From positions 26,098,224-26,162,223 of the forward strand of contig OZ007582.1 of assembly GCA_963931925.1 (NCBI GenBank): DNA of 64,000 nt, given 5' to 3'. The translations under genes and the position numbers were made by a program. The notes under the pieces are model-generated. The model did no database searches, was not told where the DNA came from, and saw nothing but the letters and a program-made list of their open reading frames with translations. Source of the DNA: Onchidella celtica (lineage: Eukaryota; Mollusca; Gastropoda; Systellommatophora; Onchidiidae). Positions 58,615 through 64,000 of the stretch are shown here, piece by piece (within the stretch, counting starts at the first letter, position 1; each line of letters opens with the position of its first letter).

Positions 58615-61600
58615 CTGATTATCACACAAATGAAAAACCTTCAAGACAGTGGAACTGACAAATTAAAGAAAATTAAACAAACTGCCAAAAAATATACATG
58701 TATCTGGAATATACAAATGCACTTTCATCTAAGTAAAGATTTGAGGGCTGGGGAAAGTGGAAGCTGAAAAAAAATGGTAGATTCAGCCAGAAAAGTAGAG
58801 GAACTGCAACACCAATATGGTTCCCCCATGGGAGGGGGGAAGAACCATTACATAAAAAGTAGCTTCAGCCACATTAGGACAAAACAAAAGACACCACAGA
58901 CTGGGGACAAAAAAAAAGAGGGAAGAGATGGGGGTTGACAAAATGTACCTTTAGCCAGCCTGCCACTAGTACAGCATATGCCAATTTTGAAACACAACAA
59001 ATAAAAATAAACTTAAATTGTAAAATTTAACCCAACAACTAGATCTATATAATTATTACATGTACACTTTTTTTTGGATATATGTTCCATCTGTCTGTCT
59101 ATCAAGTCAGGTGCAAAACGGTTGGTGATGGGGTCCAAAGGGGATAGAAGAGACAGAAAAGTGAACAGGAAGTATAGCCTTCCTTCTGATGCCATAATTA
59201 ACTCAAAACATCTGTTTGCTATGTACATTCAGATAATGACTCAAATGAGTGAAGATCTTGGCCATTCAGTCTTGTTTTTTTATTTTACCGCTACCGTAGG
59301 GTCACTTCTAAAGAAAAAAATCGAAAGATCTCTTGACTCATACAGGTTTCTTTGCGTTCTTTTGTGTGTATATGTGGGGGGTCTGCAAGGGGGATGTAAT
59401 TACACGCATGGTATGGGGCAGACTGCAAAATAATGGTTATTTCCCTGCTCAGAGGTAAACAGAATTTCGGTAAATCGAAGTTTAATCCATTTCTATGCGA
59501 CTTCGAATTATACAGGCTCCACTGTAGCCAGTTTGACGGGAGACGGTAGTACAGAAGACTCCCAAACCGCATACTGTATCTTCAAAGAGTACTTTAGCAG
59601 TTTCACGTGCGGCCGATTAGATTACACCAGTCCAAGTATTTTCAAGGCCAACTGAGATCAGACAGACTGGTGTCGTCTTCCGTTAGGCCTACTGCTAGTC
59701 TAGTGAAAAACATCCGGTTTGTGCTTCGTCAAAATCGAGGTCCGCATTATTTTCTTTATAAATAATTTCCCGTCGTTGCCATTCGCTGTCAAGCTTTTTC
59801 ATACTTTCGTTCTACGGACTCAGATTTCGGGAAAAATTGCATGATTTGGGGATTTCTTGTGAGAAGTTCGAAACCGGGTTAAATTCGGCAAGGTTGGCAG
59901 GTCTGCAGAATGGTGTTCTGGAGTGGAGTTGTATTTCTTGCATGACAATACTCAGGTATTCGAAGCAGTGTCGAATATTCCCACAACAGCAATGACTATT
60001 CCATTTTCGTTCGATAAAATACAATTTGCTATGCGACACAGCACCTGTGGCTTGACAAAATTATACATTTGTGATATGGAATTCACCCCCCCCCCCCGAA
60101 CTTTTGGCGCCATTGAAAAAATTGCTGATTGAAATCGGGAACAGCTCTATCCCTAACTCGGGGGAAAGGTGGGTCCGGTGAACGAATGATTCTGTGACGT
60201 GGTATCCAGATTACAAAATGTGAATGGTGGGACTGTGAACGCGGCCGATCATGGATGGTCAATAAGAGATGAAAAGGAAGTTGGAAACTCGGGTTCATAA
60301 TAAACAAACAAATAAAAAGGTATACCAAAAATAGTTCAGGTCGTCCGTTGTCCTTTTTTTTTCTCTCCTGTTTTAATTTAACTTTAAGTGCTTGCCAAAT
60401 CAAGAAATCCTGCTAAAGTACATTATTGATTATAAAATTCCTAATAATGCTCTAATGCATCATTGTACAATGTACAGGATAAAAAATCAGAATCTAAGTA
60501 ATGAACAGCGGTTAGGATGGGGTGGGAGATATATGGGAATAATTATGATTGTGGTGTGACCCACACACTTTCTGGGCCGCTTTTTCAACTCAATCGATGG
60601 CTGAATCGCGCGGAATTAGATCACCGTCTATCATTAGATATTGAATCCCCACCAGAGATCGCTATCCCCAGGTTAGATTCTATGCGTGCGTGAGTACTGA
60701 CGAGTGAACAGCCAGAACAAGTAGCGGCTGGTGAGTGATGCATGCTCCTCTCATCCGCTGGTCATGTGACGGACCACGGCTTCAGCACCAGTATCGGGAC
60801 CAACCTTTCTTCCAAGATTGTCATAATATTATAGTCTAGATCTAGTAAAACTGGGGCCTGATTCTCGGAATAGATGGCGACACCAAGGCCACCAGATCCG
60901 TAACCATCTGAAGTAAAAATGCAAAGCGCCCCCTCCCCCCCCCCCTTTTTTCCCTGCGTTTAAAAAAAAGTGCACTGATCTTCCGTAGACAAAATCGTTA
61001 TTATTTAATACAAGATTCGAATTTTGTTCACGTGCCCTTGGCTACCAGACTATAGTCTGTATTAAATGAGAGACACTTACAAACATTTAACGCAGGGGGG
61101 CGGGTGATGAGAAAAAAGAGAACGGGTCTTCAAGACGCCGCTGTACAAAATAAAGATTACGCACGCCCTGGACTCCCAAGTTCCACACCACACACTACCC
61201 TTCATTGCACGTGCACCACAGGTAAAAATTCATGGACCCTCACCGTTATGTTGAGGACCATTTTAAGTACCATAATAAAAAAGGCACCTCGGGCACAAAA
61301 CAAGTTTATTACCATAACGCCGGTCTTCAGTCATGAGTTCGGGACGCGGTGACGGTCACCCAATCTAGCATACTGCTACTTTACCTCAATCACGCATCAA
61401 TATAATACATATACAACGTTACCCGAATCCCGTTCACTATTTTAAAGTGATATCCCTGATCTACATGCCCTACTGTTGAAGCGTACGCCATGGGGCACTT
61501 GATCTACATGTACCTGGACACGGAAGCGTGTGCCACAAGGCATTCAGAGTAGCTGAACGACTATCAGCTTTCTCACAGGCAATTCACCCAACAAATTTCC

Positions 61601-61890
61601 TGATTAAAAATGTTGCTAAAATCCCTGGCTTTTTTTTTTTTTTAATAACGTACTTATATACACGTTCAAGTATTTTTGAGTGCGTCCAGAGAGCCTACAA
61701 TAAGCTTTAAGCTCTCTGGTGCGTCCTAAATGCAGCATTCACGTGACCTTTAATGTCATGAGCTGAGTTTGGGGATCGAATCTTGACATTTACTATTCAG
61801 CAAAAGCTGTGTCATAGTTTGATCCTAATGTCTGTCACCTTTTTACATTGCGTTACAAACAGGCCCTTCCCACATAAATATAATACACCC
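58615..61890. other. Upstream side of MLX, no exon recognised; E-boxes
   Basis: The MLX N-terminal exon and promoter should lie here or further right, but no coding block could be identified. Perfect CACGTG sites occur at 59604, 61029, 61208 and 61740, with two more at 62114 and 62254. A pogo-like end (read from the right as CAGTGGAGCC) is at about 59517-59526 with no partner found. C runs lie near 60087 and 60936. Confidence 0.35.
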
Positions 61891-61893
61891 CTA

Positions 61894-62040
61894 TTCCCCC
61901 CCCCCTCTTTACAAGTGGTTTAACTCTCTCTTTTCTTTCTATTCCCCCTCCCCCCCTCTTTACAAGTGGTTTAACTCTCTCTTTTCTTTCTATCCCCCCC
62001 CCCCTCTTTACAAGTGGTTTAACTCTCTCTTTTCTTTCTT
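61894..62040. repeat. Tandem repeat, three units of about 50 bp
   Basis: Each unit is a C-rich block followed by CTCTTTACAAGTGGTTTAAC and a CT-rich block. Units start at about 61906, 61957 and 62005 and differ in the length of their C run. Confidence 0.85.
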
Positions 62041-62688
62041 TACATCGGGTCCTTCTCGATCTTCAACCCTCCCCCTTTCATCAGACAGAATACTGAAGAA
62101 ATTTCAGAACATTCACGTGCACAACGAATGATTGAACAGTGACAGGTTCACAAATGCATATGGCAACAACATTTCGGGTGAAACTGTGGGCTGTTTTTTT
62201 TTCCCCATCAATCTGGATGTCCAGATCGATGCTGTTAATTCCGGGGCACGGGTCACGTGTTTACCGAGTGATCATCTGGAAAGGTCAATAATGAGGGACG
62301 TGATAGACCGAGTACAGTACAAAGTTTTGCACACTGCCGACTTCAGAATGAGGAAGAATAGTGGGGGTGATTATTTTAACAGGTTACTGTTCCACGCCCA
62401 GCAACTGAACTACTGAGAATTTGTCCGAAACAGTCTAGATCAACTACAAAGTCACTCGTGAATAGCAACAATACACTGTACACTGAAACACCTGGGAATC
62501 AGTTAATGCAAAACTATAGTTCATCAAAGCTCCATTGACACTTTCACCAAAGGCGCTAGCTCTGCTATCGTTGGTTTCACTTTCAGTAACGATTCTATTC
62601 GATGGTAAATTTCAGAGGTCCTTAAGCTATGCACAAGATCCCTCACAGGGTTATCAGTCCTTAAACAATGACCATGGTATGATGCAAC

Positions 62689-63944
62689 GGGGTACGGAAG
62701 ACTGAGCCGGTTTTTCACCTGTTATGCAACACATTGCGCAATAAGCCGCCGACCCCTGTTGGAAAACTGAGCCGGTTTTTTGTTGTAGAAATCGACTATG
62801 TTGTTTTCGAACTTTAGATCGATTAGACTGATGTATCAACCCTAAAGTCACTGGACTGTGTAAACATGATAGATCTTTGGATAGACTCAGTATGCTAACA
62901 CACAACAGGAACAGTCACAAACTGACTGTGCGCGCGCGCCTAACAAAACTCAATAGGCTAGCCATGCTTTCCGCCTGTTGAGGCACCTTCCCAGAGACTA
63001 CAATAAAAGCCTGTCAGTTTCATGTCGGTCAAGCATGGTGCCGAAAACTTCAACAAATTGAACTATCTTCTGAGTACAAGTCACCAGTGAAACTGCAATG
63101 TGGCTAAAATCCATTTTTGGCTTACCGGCTCTTGAGCCTAGTGAAGTACAAGATTGCTTTGCTTTTGTCATCATGGTCCAGTGCCCAGACCAGGATGATG
63201 ACAAACTCGCAATGTTTTCAGACTATGCTTTTGACAACTACATTTCTTCAACTGCCAGATACCCGCCCAGCTTGTGGGCTTGTCTTGAAAGTTCCGTCAG
63301 AACGACCAATGCATGCGAAAGTTTCCATAAACATTTTGCAAGCCACTTTACATCGCCGCATTCAAACATATTTCTGTTCATCGAAAAACTCGCAGAAGAA
63401 CAGCTACGAACTGACATAAAAGTCAGATCATCCTATCAGTACCACAATGTTCCTGTGAGACGCTTGCGTGAGCGTGAGAGAATTAGGGAGACCCTCATTA
63501 CTGAGTACAATGAGCAAAGGCTGTCCCAGGCAGAGTTTGTGCACAAAATGGCTCTCAAGATGCTACCCGTCAAGTTCTGAGGCCCCTTTTAATATTTTTT
63601 AACAATTTTTATCATGATTTTAACAGCTCTCAATATAACATTTATCCTGCTCAAAATCCGACTTCCACCCCCCCCCCTCCACCGTGGTGAGCAGGAGGCA
63701 ACACGTATCAAGACCGTTTCAATCAGCTGTTATAATTACATGCATTTAATTCTTACAAAACTCACCAGAAAAAAAAGCAAAGAAACAGTCTCGATAAGTG
63801 GCGAACGGAAGAGGTTGACTAGTCGTTAGAAAAATTAAGTATCGATATGCCAAAAAACCGGCTCAGTCTTCCAACAGCTTTTACGAGCTACCTTTGAAGT
63901 TTTGAACAATAGGATTAAAAATCCGGCTCAGTTTTCCCGTACCC
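62689..63944 (+). mobile_element. MULE (Mutator-like) element with 9-bp target duplication
   Basis: TGATGCAAC flanks both sides (62680-62688, 63945-63953). The ends are inverted repeats: GGGTACGGAAGACTGAGCCG on the left and GGGTACGGGAAAACTGAGCC on the right, reversed. Each terminal repeat is about 90-100 bp and contains the ACTGAGCCGG word twice. A 9-bp duplication and long ends are typical of MULEs. The interior holds only the C-terminal part of a transposase, so the element is non-autonomous. Confidence 0.85.
63009..63580 (+). pseudogene. MULE transposase, C-terminal fragment, frameshifted
   Basis: Reads ACQFHVGQAWCRKLQQIELS in one frame up to about 63100, then WLKSIFGLPALEPSEVQDCF, YPPSLWAC, SSVRTTNACESFHKHFASHF and HSNIFLFIEKLAEEQ in the next frame to a stop at 63578-63580. 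These are conserved C-terminal blocks of animal MULE transposases. A one-base shift around 63098 separates the two parts. The catalytic N-terminal half is absent between the left terminal repeat and this fragment. Confidence 0.78.
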
Positions 63945-64000
63945 TGATGCAACATATGCATACGGAGATTATGACCATCCGACTGTCAGACGCCATTTTT

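Noticed and set aside
59450-59526. A pogo/Tigger element end (read from the right as CAGTGGAGCC)
   Set aside because: No partner end could be paired, so no element was called.
60880-60925. MLX first coding exon on the minus strand (an ATG following an acceptor-like CTTCAG)
   Set aside because: The translation does not resemble MLX N-termini and phase could not be confirmed.
62132-62416. 94-residue plus-strand frame just left of the MULE
   Set aside because: No domain, no splice context and no family resemblance; could be chance.
1-64000. CRISPR arrays, operons or bacterial features
   Set aside because: The window is plainly a spliced animal genome; tandem repeats here are minisatellites without spacer structure.

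Overview
This is a eukaryotic, AT-rich, intron-rich and repeat-laden window. Protein sequence, gene structure and transposon content point to an invertebrate animal, most likely a lophotrochozoan and probably a mollusc. That placement is inference. The reasons are a Timeless gene with many small exons, an MLX gene close to the vertebrate one, and RAG1-related transposons of the kind reported from molluscs and other protostomes. I could run no database search.

Three host genes are present. (1) The 3' part of a plus-strand gene for a single-pass membrane protein (about 19 leucine-rich repeats, mucin-like Thr stalk, transmembrane helix, Ser-rich tail) fills 2-4452 in three exons; its first intron opens with a 12-unit minisatellite. 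(2) The minus-strand TIMELESS gene (replication-fork protection, TIM-TIPIN) runs from a start codon at 41217 to at least 7330. Sixteen coding exons join in phase and give about 644 residues, roughly the first half to 60 percent of the usual protein. The remaining 3' exons are not visible; the leucine-rich repeat gene lies where they would be expected, on the other strand. (3) The minus-strand MLX gene (bHLH-zip partner of MondoA/ChREBP and MXD proteins) runs from 58614 to its stop at 50459 in six exons; its N-terminal exon(s) were not found.

The introns are an archive of mobile elements. TIMELESS intron 14 holds a TTAA-flanked piggyBac-like MITE and a 4-kb element with a single 950-residue open frame. 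That protein carries both a RAG1-like N-terminal cysteine region and a RAG1-like catalytic core (D, D, CxxC, H-x4-H, E). TIMELESS intron 6 (15.7 kb) holds a PIF/Harbinger element interrupted by a LINE fragment. It also holds a second, decayed RAG1-related element whose 15-bp inverted ends contain an RSS-nonamer-like string. That element was invaded by a Gypsy-type LTR retrotransposon, itself invaded by an intact RTE-type LINE. The last MLX intron carries an apparently intact piggyBac transposon, and another MLX intron carries a solo LTR and a MITE. A MULE with long terminal repeats closes the window. SINE, hAT-like and Tigger-like remnants are also seen.

The most exciting content is the pair of RAG1-related transposons: one apparently intact, one fossil, both in introns of one host gene.
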